From Cristatella mucedo (lineage: Eukaryota > Bryozoa > Phylactolaemata > Cristatellidae): DNA of 64,000 bases. Below are positions 25,381-36,725 of this stretch, one piece after another (the stretch's first letter is position 1; each line of letters opens with the position of its first letter). The position numbers and the translations under genes were made by a program. The notes under the pieces are model-generated. The model did not search any database, was not told where the DNA came from, and was given only the letters and a program-made list of their open reading frames with translations. The stretch spans positions 215,001-279,000 of the forward strand of contig WPIO01000212.1 in NCBI GenBank assembly GCA_009760855.2, given 5' to 3'.

Positions 25381-25516
25381 CTGGTTTGGCCCAGTGGTTA
25401 AGGTGCTCGCCCCGATCAAGATCTGGCCGAGGTCGTGGGCTCAAGCCCCGTAGCAAATGTGAAGCACCTTAATAGAGATCGAGTTCTCTTAGGACGCAAT
25501 ACAAATTCATTACATA
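25381..25516 (+). mobile_element. SINE-B copy
   Basis: Head ctggtttggcccagtggtta with aggtgctcgcc, box-B-like ggctcaagcc, then a tail gaagcacc-gagatcgagttctct followed by acgcaatacaaattcatta. The tail matches the LINE-A 3' end. It runs directly into (AT)n. Confidence 0.88.
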
Positions 25517-25562
25517 TATATATATATATATATATATATTGATAATATATATATATATATTT
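25517..25562. repeat. (AT)n tract at SINE-B tail
   Basis: AT dinucleotides with two ttgataata interruptions, immediately 3' of SINE-B. Confidence 0.95.
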
Positions 25563-25954
25563 TGATAATATACAAAACTGCTGCAAATATGGCATCGCAA
25601 AGCTTGATCTATTTCGAGCTCGGCCTTAACTCGCTGCTTGCTGCCATTGGCAATCGATCCGCTACAGCGAAATATGTCGTGAACATGTCAATTACTGAGT
25701 CTGCGTTTCGGAAATAGTTGCTGCTTTATGTTACTGCCACAGCGAGCCAAAGAGGAGAATGTTCAATACTCCTGTGACATGGATTCACTATTATTTACAG
25801 TCATTCCACACCGTGTCATTAGGAAGTTGTGCAGTGCACGCAAAGAAGTGTGCATGCGGTTTGAAGTTGTACACGCCAGCACTCTTTTCTCAGTATTGTG
25901 GAGTGTTACAGATGAAAAAAAGGATTAGTTGATTCAACTTTGATTGATTGATTG

Positions 25955-26117
25955 ATTTGATTGATTCTCTTTTTGTATAGCGGCAAAAGAGCCTAGAAGC
26001 TTATCACCACCGCTTGCAGCGGCAATAAAGGATCAACCACTGCAGGATTCGGACCCACGACCTCGGAACCGAGGTCATGAAGAGCAACCGCCTTACCTAG
26101 TGTGCCATTGCGGCTTA
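25955..26117 (-). mobile_element. SINE-A copy
   Basis: Reverse-complement SINE-A with body, box-B-like gggtccgaatcctgc, box A region and head. The tail end is joined to a gattgattgatt run at 25938..25968. No gctgttaaatcagc tail remains. Confidence 0.85.
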
Positions 26118-27364
26118 CCTATGTGTCAGTGTGACATCATACACCTGCTCGGCATCGTAAAGAATACCTGTTAAACAGTTGGCCCAGCACGATTCACTCA
26201 GACAGTTAACAACTGCCCCATGTGGCTAAAGCCCTGGCTTTTAGTGAGGCTTTAGTAAGAAGCCCTTCCTAGAGAAACCGTCATCAGTAACGATGACAGA
26301 AGTGGCCAGGCGGCGGCGGTGGCGGTGGGGGATAGCCGTCATTCGAGGCAGAGGCAAGAGTGCAACATTGGTGACTTTCCACCGTGGCCCTGGCCGGCGA
26401 GGAACTCCGGTAGGTGACTTATTCATCGCCGATTCATCACCCTTTGCTGTCAACTGACGCGAATTTGAAGAGGCTTCATGCCTCGATTAACAAACGGCAA
26501 AATGGCGATGCTATGAAGCCACCTTCAGCTAAAAAGAGAAGGAGAGACTCGCCCGCCTTGACTTCTTATTAGCCTGTGTACTTATGACGCAAGCTAACCG
26601 AGCGCTTCCCTTGACGGTGTTGAACTAGTGACATGCCTCGACCATTTCGCTTGCTAAGCGATTGAACCAGCGGTCGAATCCACCGTTTTGATAATGGCGG
26701 CGATTCTTTGTGGATGCTCAAAAGTGCAAGAGCACGTGAGTAATCCGCACTTACGCAGGCTTTAATTCTTTCACGAGAACGATCTAGTTTAATGTATGTA
26801 TTACGGTATTACTCCCACCCTAGAGGATGCAGTTAGCCTTCTGTTTCCAACCTTGAATGCGGATACGTTGTCTCACTCGTTCGGCTCGTGATGTTTGCTT
26901 ATGGCAGCGAGACAGCAAGACGGGCGAGCTGCTCACAGTTGCAAACCATTGCAAAGTAGCTTAGACACAGTGCGTCCTATTCGCAACGAGGAGCAAACAT
27001 TGGACAGCCTATCGCCGGCATGCCAGGACTATAGTTATCAATCGGGCACCAAAATCGACACGAAACGGCTAAGAGGTTGAACAAACCTCTGCTTAAGTGC
27101 TGAAGTCTGCCGCTGATGTAGGGCCAATCACAAAGCGCGCATGTGAAAAGGAGCGAGGCGATTAAGTCGCTTCGCCTCAGGCCAAGAACCGACACGAACT
27201 TAGCTGTTCCTCGCGCGATTTTACTTGTAAATAGCCATCACGTCCGATCCCTATCTAAGATTAGGAGCTGCCTTCCACGGTAGCATGCAACAAAGTGAGC
27301 TAGCTCCTTAGTTCTGACTTGCCTGGATTATTCTAGTTCTCTTTTGTCTGGGCTACCTAAAAAG
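26118..27364. other. No gene recognised
   Basis: Unique-looking sequence with only short frames. A ggcggcggtggcggtgggg run sits at 26310..26328. Confidence 0.45.
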
Positions 27365-27945
27365 CCACTAGGCCACTGCAGCCAGCTATAAATATGGCTG
27401 CAAGGCTAGTTTGAAAAATTCGCTTACCAACAAGGCCCACCACGGTTTGGCTCCTCCATACCTAGCTGAACTGCTGCACCAGTTTCAACCTCCTCGTGCC
27501 CCCAAGTCCTGTATGGACAATCAAGTAACTATTCCATTCCTCCACTTAAAGACCATTGGCGACAGGGGCTTCTGATCTGCAGGTCCTAGGCTGTAGAACT
27601 CACATCCACGATTCTTACCGAACGATAGCTACTCTCCTGTAATGTAATGTATCTCCGTCTGTAACTACACAAAGCCTCACAGACTATGTGGGTGTTACGT
27701 AGGAGAGTTTTGAATAGCGCACTCACAGCCTAAGCGGCTTTCGGTACGTATTCGATAGCTAACAGACTTCGTCTCACGCAACATAGAGAAAGTGGGAAGC
27801 ATAGCAGAGTCAGGTGCGCAGTTGAGGTAGTGAGTAGCATGGAAGTAGGAGCTCAGGACCACTGAAAAGGATGAGCCATAGTCGGCAGCAGGAGAGTAGT
27901 TGTGGTCTTGCGGAGTTACAGACGGAGATGCGTAGCATTGCGTCT
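27365..27945. mobile_element. LINE-B copy with internal inverted duplication
   Basis: 27365..27639 is plus-strand LINE-B C-terminal sequence (ccacggtttggctcctcc, gaactgctgcaccagtttca). 27640..27903 is the same family in minus orientation, running from taatgtaatgtatctccgtc back to caggagagtagttgt. 27904..27945 is again plus-strand LINE-B 3' end (gtcttgcggagttacagacg). The break in the plus part and the 5' end of the minus part fall at the same ctactctcctg site. Confidence 0.82.
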
Positions 27946-28481
27946 GCCTCTCCACCACCCCCCTCCCTGCACAGCGGGCAGTGACCACGAGCTGTTAGTG
28001 GCTTGATGTGGCTGATTGGCTGCTCCCTGAGGAAGTGGCTGATTGGCTGCTCCCTGCCATCACTAACGGCGAAATCTTAACTCTGCCACTAGATGAGCAA
28101 CCACCGAGTTCGTACAAAACACTACGATTTTTGTGCCATAACTTTTCATTAATTGTGAGTCTAGCTCCGCCTACTCGAAAATCTTTCGGGTCTGGCCACC
28201 CTGCATATGCACTTTGCAGGTCTTTTCCCCCCTAAATGATGATAATCTGGCGCAGCCACTGGTCGGGCCGAGTCACACGGTCAATTTTTACAGCAAGGTT
28301 TGGGCCAGTTGTACGGTGTGGTTCACGAAGGTCAATTCAGTTTCTTTCAACCTGACGCACCGCGTCTAATCCGACACCCCGATTATTGAGTGTGGTATGC
28401 CTCCAGCTTGAAGGCAGTAACAGAGAGAAAGGGAGACGGAGAGAAACGGGTATCGACAAAGAGAAAGAGATACAGAGATAC

Positions 28482-28482
<1 letters not shown>
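27946..28482. other. No gene recognised
   Basis: Short unique stretch with a direct repeat, gtggctgattggctgctccctg, at 28004..28057. Confidence 0.5.

Positions 28483-28564
<82 letters not shown>
28483..28564. repeat. (GA)n microsatellite
   Basis: Uninterrupted GA dinucleotides. Confidence 0.97.
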
Positions 28565-28566
<2 letters not shown>

Positions 28567-28954
28567 AGTGGCTGAAAAGATAACGACGCCACGTGCACCT
28601 GATAACTCTTGCAACACCATCAAACGGGTAAAATGGTCGCAACCACAGTGCACCGACGAGACATCGTAATTAGGCGTGCCTGATAAATCTTTTTTGACAA
28701 AATGGACACTGTTAACATCTCTGAAGTATGATTGTTGGATCTATATTGAGGTTTCAGCAAAGCATCTGTCATCATTAGCTCACGATTGTACGTCATCGCG
28801 TTTGAGTCAAGCATGGATTGTGACAGCTCTTCGAGATTACCCAAATACTGCCCTTAAATGGCTGTTTCGCAGTGGCTAATGATACTGCCCACCTGGGACT
28901 CTACAGAACTACAAAAGCAAGGCTTGGGCGTGGCGCATCTAACAGAATTCAGTA
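28565..28954. other. No gene recognised
   Basis: Only short opposite-strand frames. The last part may be the decayed 5' side of the following LINE-B. Confidence 0.4.
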
Positions 28955-29665
28955 ACGTCTGTCCTTTGCTAAAGGTGCTACGGCGGCTTTTGGTTGATCA
29001 GTGGATAAAAGCCGCGTTCTTACTGTGACCCACAAGGCATGCCACTGCAAGGCTCCACGGCATCCAGCCGAACCGCTGTACCAATTTCAGCCTCTGCCCA
29101 GAAATGGATCCTCTCCCTGCTACAAATTGCATGTACGGTTTTTCCATTACAAAATATAGGTGTCGTTGTATTTTCTTCTGTGGGTCTCAGAGCGTGGAGT
29201 AACTCACTTCCGCTGTTAATCTGCCACTCTGCGTCTCCTGCTGTCCGCTCTGGATCACCGTTACCAGCCGTCTCGCAATGTCCAAAACTCTACCCACTTC
29301 ACTTACTGTCTTCCGTACTCAGCAATACTTCTCGCGTTCTCTTTTGGAGGTGAATTATTTTTGCTAACATATGCATACCATTTCTTACGCAACGACAACT
29401 ACTCTCCTGTTGCCGACTATGGCTCACCATTTTCAGCGGTCCTGAGCTGCTACTTTCATGCTACTCACTACCTCAACAGCTCTCCTGACTCTGCTATGTT
29501 TCCCACTTTCTCTTTGTTGCGTGAGACGAAATCTGTTGGCTACCGAATGCGCACCGAAAGCCGCTTAGGCTGAGAGTGCACTATACAAAGCGCTCCTGCG
29601 TAACATCCACACAGTCTTTGCGGCTTTGTGGAGTTACAGAAGGATATAAATTGCATTACATTACA
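28955..29665 (+). mobile_element. LINE-B copy
   Basis: Plus-strand L2/CR1-like C-terminal region (…WSNSLPL… of the usual WNSLP type near 29200) and a full 3' UTR containing acgcaacgacaactactctc, ending ggagttacagaaggatataa, then attgcattacattac. It is 5'-truncated and has several stops. Confidence 0.8.
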
Positions 29666-31110
29666 TATCGACAGCCTGTCAGACTTTCAGCCTGCCGTCT
29701 AAAAATCACCGGTCGTCGTTTACTTTGTATTCTTATAGACAAGAGATACATGCCTACACACACTGAGAAAACATACCTCGAGCATTGCTCAAAGTATAAG
29801 CAGCTCATCATGCACAACGATATCACCTTGTCTATAGAAAGTTTGTTGTGAGCGCTGGGATATGCAGTCTACTAGTTACAGTTTCAATGCCGATTGGCAC
29901 CCGTAGTTTTCTGGTCCAGACGGCAGCGGATCCAGGGTATGGCGGGCGGCGGCGGGCGGGGGGGGGGGAGGTTGGGGCAAGATCCCCCTTGAGCGGAGGA
30001 GTGGAGTTATGCGGACATAACACTGTGTAGTAGTATCTATAGAAGTGTAACTGTGCAGGTATCTTAAACAAATATTTTAGCTTACAGAAATATAAGAGAA
30101 TAGGGACTAGCCATATTTGACCGATATGCTGTCAAAAAGTAGCTTGCACCCAGCAGATGCGTTTTGCTTTTTATATATACTATTCCTCCCGGTAAGAGCG
30201 AAAAATTGCTCTGCGAAGGTGTCTGTTAGGATGTCGGAGGCCTACAAAGCATACTTCGACATGCCTATCGGGGGTCAAAACAAACCCGAGGCACCTCAAT
30301 GCACCCACGATCACTGGAAGGAAACTTATCGGTAAGGTGAACAGCTGCTACTCGGTAAATGGAATTTCTTGTGCAATATTAAGCAATGTGCAGCAAAGTA
30401 TTATTTTTTTTAATTCGGGTCATTCTCTTACATTCACCCACCGGTTCAGGGTAGAAACGAGAGAGAGCGCCACGAAGTGGAAGCCCAAGAATTCCAAGAA
30501 TCCCAAGAATTCGGCGGGAACAGATTGACCACTCAAGCAGTTGCTGCTTCTGCAAGGTGGACGCTTCCAAACGTCGAACTGGTGGCAAGCGCAGCATCCA
30601 AGCATGTATCCACAGATGCCTTCATCAATAGTCTCACACTACCGCACTGCCCTGAGCCCCACTGACATCGCACCTCGCTCTGGATGAGAGGGATAAGCCC
30701 GTGCCCGTGAAAGAGTAGCGAATCAGATCGTTTGGAATTGCTGATTGGAAGATTTCCGTGTTATGCGTGAAGGCGAGGAGAGAAAGCCACTCTTTCCCAG
30801 TCGGAAAGACCTACACGATCTGATCAAAGACCTTTGTCTTTCCAATCCATAGGATGAGATTCAGACGTCAGGACTCTAGGAACTGTAATTGCTGGATGAA
30901 CATATGGAAGGAACAAATCCTAGAAAGCACCTCCAATTTTTTCCAACTTCAGTTATTGTTCTTTGACTAATGTTCGCTCTGACTAAACGTGAATCACGTC
31001 AGCTTTCTCACCTGAACTGGGTCAATTTCAATTTAATCACCATCCTAGTCACAAATGCCCATTTTAAGGGAATAACAACTGTTTAGCATAATTAATAAAA
31101 CATTAAAAAC
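29666..31110. other. No gene recognised
   Basis: A G-rich block is at 29940..29970 and an aagaattccaagaatccca repeat at 30486..30512. Short frames only. Confidence 0.45.
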
Positions 31111-31216
31111 GCGCTCATCCCGGCCAAGGTCTAGCTGAGGTCGTGGGCTCGAGCCCCGAGGCATTTGTGAAGCGCCTGAATAAAGATTAAGTTCTCTTGG
31201 GACGCTATACAAATGA
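31111..31216 (+). mobile_element. SINE-B copy, head partly lost
   Basis: Starts inside the head, carries gaggtcgtgggctcgagccc, then the LINE-A-like tail with aagcgcctgaataaagatta and gacgctatacaaatgaa. A short AT run follows directly. Confidence 0.85.
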
Positions 31217-31237
31217 ACTATATATATATATTAATGT

Positions 31238-32880
31238 ATTTGTATAGTACCCTCAGAGAACTGAATCTCTTTCTAGATACTTTACAGGTACAGCATAAAA
31301 CGCATTGCCAAATAAATAATGGCAACATTAAAAAGTAACAGGCATGGTGTAAGAAGGTTCATGCACACAAAGAACGAATCAAAAGACCCAGCAATTTCTG
31401 TAATAAACAGGTGCGTTTTAAGCTTCCTTTTTAATGTCGTCTTGTCAGAGGACGTTGTGACATGCGTCGGTAGTGAGTTCCAGGCTTTGGGAGTATACCA
31501 AATAAAGGCACTGTCTTCAACGGTGTTAAGGTTCGTACGAGATATTGCTAAGCGATTCGAGTCAGAACAGCGGGTTGTATTATTCTTCGTCTGGTGGATG
31601 AGTAGTTCTGATAGTTAGACTGAATCCAGAGAATGAAGGGATCTAGAAGTAAGTGACATAACCTTGAAGTTGATACGCAGCTTGATTGGGAGCCAGTGCA
31701 GGTCGGCGAAAAGTGGTGTGATGTGGCAACGGCGAGGCTCAAGAAAAACGAGCCTAGCTGCACGTTTTTGCGCCAACTGTGAGTGTCTGATTGCACAGAT
31801 CGGTATACCAGCAAGCAGTGAGTTACAGAAGTCGAGACGGGATGTCACAAATGCAAGGATTAATTTAGATGTGGTCTCCCTGTCTAAACAAGCCCGAATT
31901 TTAGCAACTTTATGTAGCTGAAAGTAGGCAGACTTGACTGTGGAGCTGATTTGGTCGTCTAATGAAATGTCCCTTTGGAATAGGCCACCTTGATTACGTG
32001 CAGATTCAACAGGAGATATACTGGCGGAGCCGACTTTGAGCGTGAGGTTTTCCAATTTCTTAATCACACGTGGTTTGCACATAACTAGAAAGTTGAGTTT
32101 CTAGTCATCCAATGAAAAATACTAGCTGATTCAACAGCTTCTTTTGTATAGCAACACAAGAATCTTTATGGCTATCACCACTGCTTGCAGAGGTGATAAA
32201 GGCTCGCCCACCACAGGATTGGATCCCACGACCTCGGGGCTGAGGTCGTGAAAAGCAACCGCCTTACCTAGTGAGCCATCACGGCTCACCGATTATAGAA
32301 AGTTTGCAGCCACCCATTGCGGATGTAGTCAATACATGCCGCAAGGATGTGTAGAGAATTCGATGTGTGTGCTCGAGGGTTGGGAGGGATCCAAGCAAAT
32401 GTACAACTTAGTGTCATCTGGATAGAAATGAAAGCCTGGATTGTGCTTGGCAATCATATCAGCAGGAGGAAGAGTGAGCTGAGAAAAAAAAGCAAACCGA
32501 GCACAGAGCCCTGAGGTACCTCTGTACTTAAATGATTCCTCGGATGATCTTTGTCCGTTCACATCAATACTCTGGGTTCTCCCACTGAGGTAGGACCCAA
32601 ATTCTTGCAGTGCAGTGCCAGCGATGTCCAGGCGAGGTGCGAGACGCTCAAGAGGATCTTTGTGATCAATAGTGTCGAATGCTGCCGAAAGATCAAGCAG
32701 AACAAGCAGAGAGACTTTACCTAAGTCTGCATTCCTGAGAAGGTCGTTATAAACCCTAAGCAATACTGACTCTGATGAGTGATTAGTTCTAAGCCCCAGA
32801 CTGGAATCTACTTGCTAGGTTTAAGGTCTCAGTGTAAGAGTTCAGTTGGTCTGCCACAACTATGGACACTGCTGTTGTCA
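31238..32880 (-). mobile_element. LINE-A copy carrying a SINE-A insertion
   Basis: Minus-strand LINE-A from its tail (gtatttgtatagtaccctca) through the C-terminal region, the NLKVGSASISPVESARN-like region (KVGSASISPVESARN) and the RT palm ([27 protein letters not shown]), ending near the rc of gtggcagaccaactgaac. The catalytic box reads YPDD instead of YADD. SINE-A sits at 32121..32289 within it. Confidence 0.9.
32121..32289 (-). mobile_element. SINE-A copy nested in LINE-A
   Basis: Complete SINE-A in minus orientation (tail actagctgattcaacagc, head gagccgtgatggctcac). It interrupts LINE-A between the segments encoding the KLNDDK region and the ISKHNPGFHF region. No clear target duplication. 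Confidence 0.9.
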
Positions 32881-33540
32881 TAAAGGTTAGACTCGTGCTG
32901 TTGATTCATGCAAGAATGGCATTCCTAATGTCGCCCTATTTGTTCACTTTGGCCAATGACATAAGTGTGGCAGATCGTGACAGTGTAACGACCAGCTTCC
33001 TAACAAGCAGAAGGAGATCTTCGAGGACCTAATCAGTGAGCTACAGGTCGATCAGTACGGATCGTGGTTTGGATCAGGCGACAGGTGCTGGCTCGTCCTC
33101 GCCGCAGGTGCTGGCCGTTGACGCGGTGTGCACTGTACCGCTTGATTGGATGTTCAGGGTGACGATCGAGGTCGTTCTGAGCATCGAGGCCGACGAAAGC
33201 CGAGGCTGAGCAGCTTGCTAATGCAGGGAGCGGCTTCTTGACAGCGCGCTCGTGTTCGAATTCGCTTTCGTCTTGCACACGACGATGGAGGGTAAAGATC
33301 TGCTCGTCGCTGCACGCTGAGCTATAGCAAGCAAACATCGCAAAAAAGAAGACCACGAAGAGACTGAATGCAATGAAATCGTTTGAAATCACTCGGTCCA
33401 GGCTCTAAAAGAGATGTGCTAAACTGGCTGCCCCGACCTGCTGGTCACGGTTGAAAGACTTTTGTCGCACTCAAGGGATCGATGTGCTTGATAATATGAC
33501 AGCGTCAATTGCGTTCGACGCGATAGACGTCTAAATAGAC
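32881..33540. other. No gene recognised
   Basis: A 119-codon minus frame at 33033..33392 starts with a hydrophobic segment (FIAFSLFVVFFFAMFACYSS) resembling a signal or anchor, but I see no further support for it. Confidence 0.35.
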
Positions 33541-33707
33541 TAACTGATTAAGCAGTCTCTTTTTTATAGCGACAGCAGAACTTTACGGCTATCACCAGCG
33601 CTTGCAGCGTTGATAGAGAATCATCCACAGCAGGATTCGAACCCGCGACCTCCGGACCGAGGTCGAGAAAAGCAACCGCCTTACCTAGTGCGCCATCATG
33701 GCTCACC
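33541..33707 (-). mobile_element. SINE-A copy
   Basis: Complete minus-strand copy with box-B-like gggttcgaatcctgc and tail taactgattaagcagtctc at its low-coordinate end. Confidence 0.9.
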
Positions 33708-33824
33708 AACGCCATCGAGGTCTAGATGAGCCCGCGATCGATCGTTTCAACGTGCCGAAATCTAGAGCGCTGCGACCAAAAGGCTCGTCAGTGACTAGAG
33801 TTTCCGATGATTCAACTTTTGCTA

Positions 33825-33955
33825 ACTCTTTGGTTTAGCGGTTAAGGTGCTCGCACCGACCAAAGTCTGGCTGAGGTCGTCAGCTCGATCCCACGAAGCA
33901 TACGTGAAGCGTCTGAGCAGAGATTAAGCTCTCTTGGAGCGAAATGCAAATGAAT
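33825..33955 (+). mobile_element. SINE-B copy
   Basis: Head ctttggtttagcggttaagg with tgctcgcaccgacc, diverged box B (agctcgatccc), and tail gagattaagctctcttgga, then cgaaatgcaaatgaatt. Confidence 0.85.
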
Positions 33956-35139
33956 TCTTGTTTTTTTAAGTCGATAGAGATGCACCGTCTGGCTGCTCGC
34001 ATAACGCTCGCATCGGAATCTGCTTTGCTGTCTGCTTTGATGCGCAGCATGCGATGCCTTTGATCGGAATCTGCTTTGACCTCGCGGATCTCGTCTGCTG
34101 CGAAGTCGTGACTCTCTCCATCGACGCAAAACTAATCCATCAAATCGGCAGCAGCTGATGCCTAAACCGGGCTTAGACACAGAGACGGATGAGACGCTGA
34201 AGAATGTCAACACAATGTCTCAACTCGCCATTCTGCCAGTGCTCCACTCCGAACGATCCGCAGCCGGCGATTTAGACACTGTCATCCCAGTGTCAACTGA
34301 GACCGCTGAGCGTGACGACATGGCGACATTTAAATTCTATTTAAATCCCTTTGCATACATTAGCGGGTGCTGAAAACCCCAAACATGCAATTTGGTTAAA
34401 AGCACAGACGGATATAGTGGCGATCGTCACGAACGATGAAATTATTGCCTAATTCCAGTTGATAAACAACAACTGCCGAGTGCGTATCAAAAATGATATG
34501 ATAGTACGCTTTAATTTTTCAGTATTTGCGTTTTTATCTCTTTCATGGAAATTCTAGCTCTGCTCCAGACTGCAAACCACGCGGGTTAAATAGAAGGCTC
34601 TTTTAGGAATTCTGAAAAAAAAGTTTTCGAAAGGGACATAAAGCACACTAGCTACTTAACATTAAAACATTTTTAGTCAAACGCTTTTCTCAACGCAGGT
34701 ACTAGTGCTGACAGTCGAAGGTATAATGCAACCCAGACAGAATTCCCCTCTCTGGGTGAACAAAAGAGACTGGTCCAAGCTCAGATAGCGGGTTGGGGCA
34801 AGTATTTTTTTCGTATGCATTACTTAACTCGGCAGAGCTCGTCGTCGTCGTCATCGCTACAAGAACTGCCCTGTGCCCTATGCCCTACGTCCTATGCTCA
34901 ATGCCCTACGCCCTATGTCCAAAGCACTCAAGCTTTGCTTGGATTTTTGAAAATACCAAGCCCTCGGGTTGACTGCTGAGGCTTTGAGTCAGAAAAATTA
35001 GCCGAGCATGGACGTGAATTGGTTCTTTCATTACACTCTCTAGGGGATACTTCTAAAGCTCGCTGAGTAGTGCCGTTCTCGATGAACAGTATTAGGAAAC
35101 TGGTTAAATATATTATATAAATAGTGAGCACAGAAAAAG
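33956..35139. other. No gene; short 7 bp tandem at 34871..34919
   Basis: A run of ccctatg/ccctacg-type heptamers lies at 34871..34919. Otherwise AT-rich unique sequence. Confidence 0.5.
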
Positions 35140-35310
35140 TAGTCGCTGATTTAACAGCCCCTTTTATATAGCGACAGAAGAGCCTTGACGGCTATCGCCG
35201 CCGCTTGCAGCGGCGATAAAGGATCGCCAACTGCAGGATTCGAACCCATTAGTTCGGGACCGAGGTCGCGAACAGCAACCGCCTCGCCGATTGTGCCATC
35301 ATGGCTCACC
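35140..35310 (-). mobile_element. SINE-A copy
   Basis: Complete minus-strand copy with body tggcgatcctttatcgccg, box-B-like gggttcgaatcctgc and head gagccatgatggcac. Confidence 0.9.
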
Positions 35311-35640
35311 ATGGATTGGTTCACTAGTCGCAGGGGTGCAAATTGTGCGTTGCATTATCGAGGATGGCTAAAGCCATTGGGCAAATGCCATAAAAGCAAC
35401 ACGAAAGCAAATTCTTAGGAGCAAATGCTGCCGGCTCGATACTCCAACGACCGCCAACATACTTCTCCAGCTGTCGTGTGTTCTCGGGATCTGGCCCTGA
35501 GTGCCGGCCACGAAGTTATGTGTCCTGTTCGTCTTTTGAGGCTATGTTCGGATCTCTATTTGACAAAGAGCGGCTGTCCAACATCGCTTCCGGTTAGTGC
35601 CAAAACAAATGTAGCCGGCGTAACAGCTTCCAATAAAATA
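35311..35640. other. No gene recognised
   Basis: Spacer between two SINE-A copies of the same orientation. Confidence 0.5.
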
Positions 35641-35799
35641 AATATTAGTTGATTTAACAGCCTCATTTGTACAGCGGCAGAAGATCCCCAATGGCTATCA
35701 CCACCACTTTCAGTTGGCAAAAAAGGATCACTCACTACAGGATTTGAACCCACGACCTAGATCGCGAAGAGTGAGCACCTTGTCTCCTGAGTCAAGTGA
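35641..35799 (-). mobile_element. SINE-A copy, diverged head
   Basis: Tail aatattagttgatttaacag and body are clear, and box B reads gggttcaaatcctgt. The region next to box A is shortened and the last 25 bases have drifted. Confidence 0.82.
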
Positions 35800-36185
35800 A
35801 GCCTCTCCCCAATCATGTGGGTTCCTCTGCTCCACGAAGCAGTCAGGCCTTTCTCTCGGTCAAACAGAAGCAGGCCACGCCCAGCACAGGTTTATTTCGC
35901 TACATCACCGTCGGCTTTAGACTGTGGGCTATCGGGAAAATCCATTGAAGGTCTCGGCCGGTCTGAGCGGGCCAGCTAAGCGACGAGTCATTCGGCTGCT
36001 GTACAGGAGTCATAATAGTGGTGCAGGGGGTGACTCAGTATTGGCGAAAGAAAACAACGTGACACGCTCACTCGACCAAGGCAGTCTCAACCTCGCCCTG
36101 AGTACACCACAGACACGTTAACAAAATGCCACAATAGCGTTGAGCGGGCTCTATAGATACGGTGCAGTTGCGGTTGGACTGTCAG
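35800..36185. other. No gene recognised
   Basis: Nothing beyond short frames. Confidence 0.45.
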
Positions 36186-36592
36186 AAAAGCCCTCTAAGC
36201 CTCTACAGCTGGCGTTGATTATGGCTGCAAGATTGGTCAACCAATCCAAGAGTTAAGCCGTGCATCTCCTTTGCTGAACAAGCAGCGATGGCTCCCTGTT
36301 GATCAACGGATGCAGAGTAAAATTCTAACGACGCACCGCAAGGCCGGCCATCGCTTGGCTCCTTCGTGCCCAGATGAACGGCTGCACCAGTTTCAGCCTC
36401 TTCTGGACCTCAGGTTCTTTGTGGACGAGAAATGAGTTGTTCCATCGTTTTGCTTAAATACTATTCGAGAAACGTTTGCTCTGTATATCAACGACATCAT
36501 CTCTCCTACTTCTGACTGCGGCAAGTCCTTTATAGCCGTCCTTCGCTGCTACTTTAATTCTACTTACTTCATCCTCTGCTCTCCTGAAGCAC

Positions 36593-36653
<61 letters not shown>

Positions 36654-36725
36654 TCGATGTTTCGTGAGATGGCGCCCTTTGGCTACAACGGACGCGAACC
36701 GACTGTTTAGGCTTTGAGCGCGCCA
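36186..36725 (+). mobile_element. LINE-B copy with (CT)n insertion
   Basis: LINE-B C-terminal region (ggctgcaagattggtcaacc, gctgcaccagtttcagcctc). The 3' UTR is interrupted at 36596..36654 by a CT run that expands the ctcctga-ctctctctttg part of the family sequence. Confidence 0.75.
36596..36654. repeat. (CT)n within LINE-B
   Basis: CT dinucleotides where other LINE-B copies have only tttctctttgtt, so it probably grew in place. Confidence 0.93.

Larger units (their letters stand above)
24255..25787. mobile_element. Unclassified element bounded by 68 bp inverted repeats
   Basis: Arms 24255..24322 and 25720..25787 are inverted copies of each other. Both start tgaatccatgtcacagg at the outer end and end cataaagcagc at the inner end, with a single mismatch in 68. 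The 1.53 kb between the outer ends contains a coding-like stretch (24650..25048), a 33 bp palindrome, a SINE-B copy and an AT run. I see no target duplication outside the arms and no motif of a known transposase. It may be a non-autonomous DNA transposon, a foldback element or a local inverted duplication. Confidence 0.6.
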
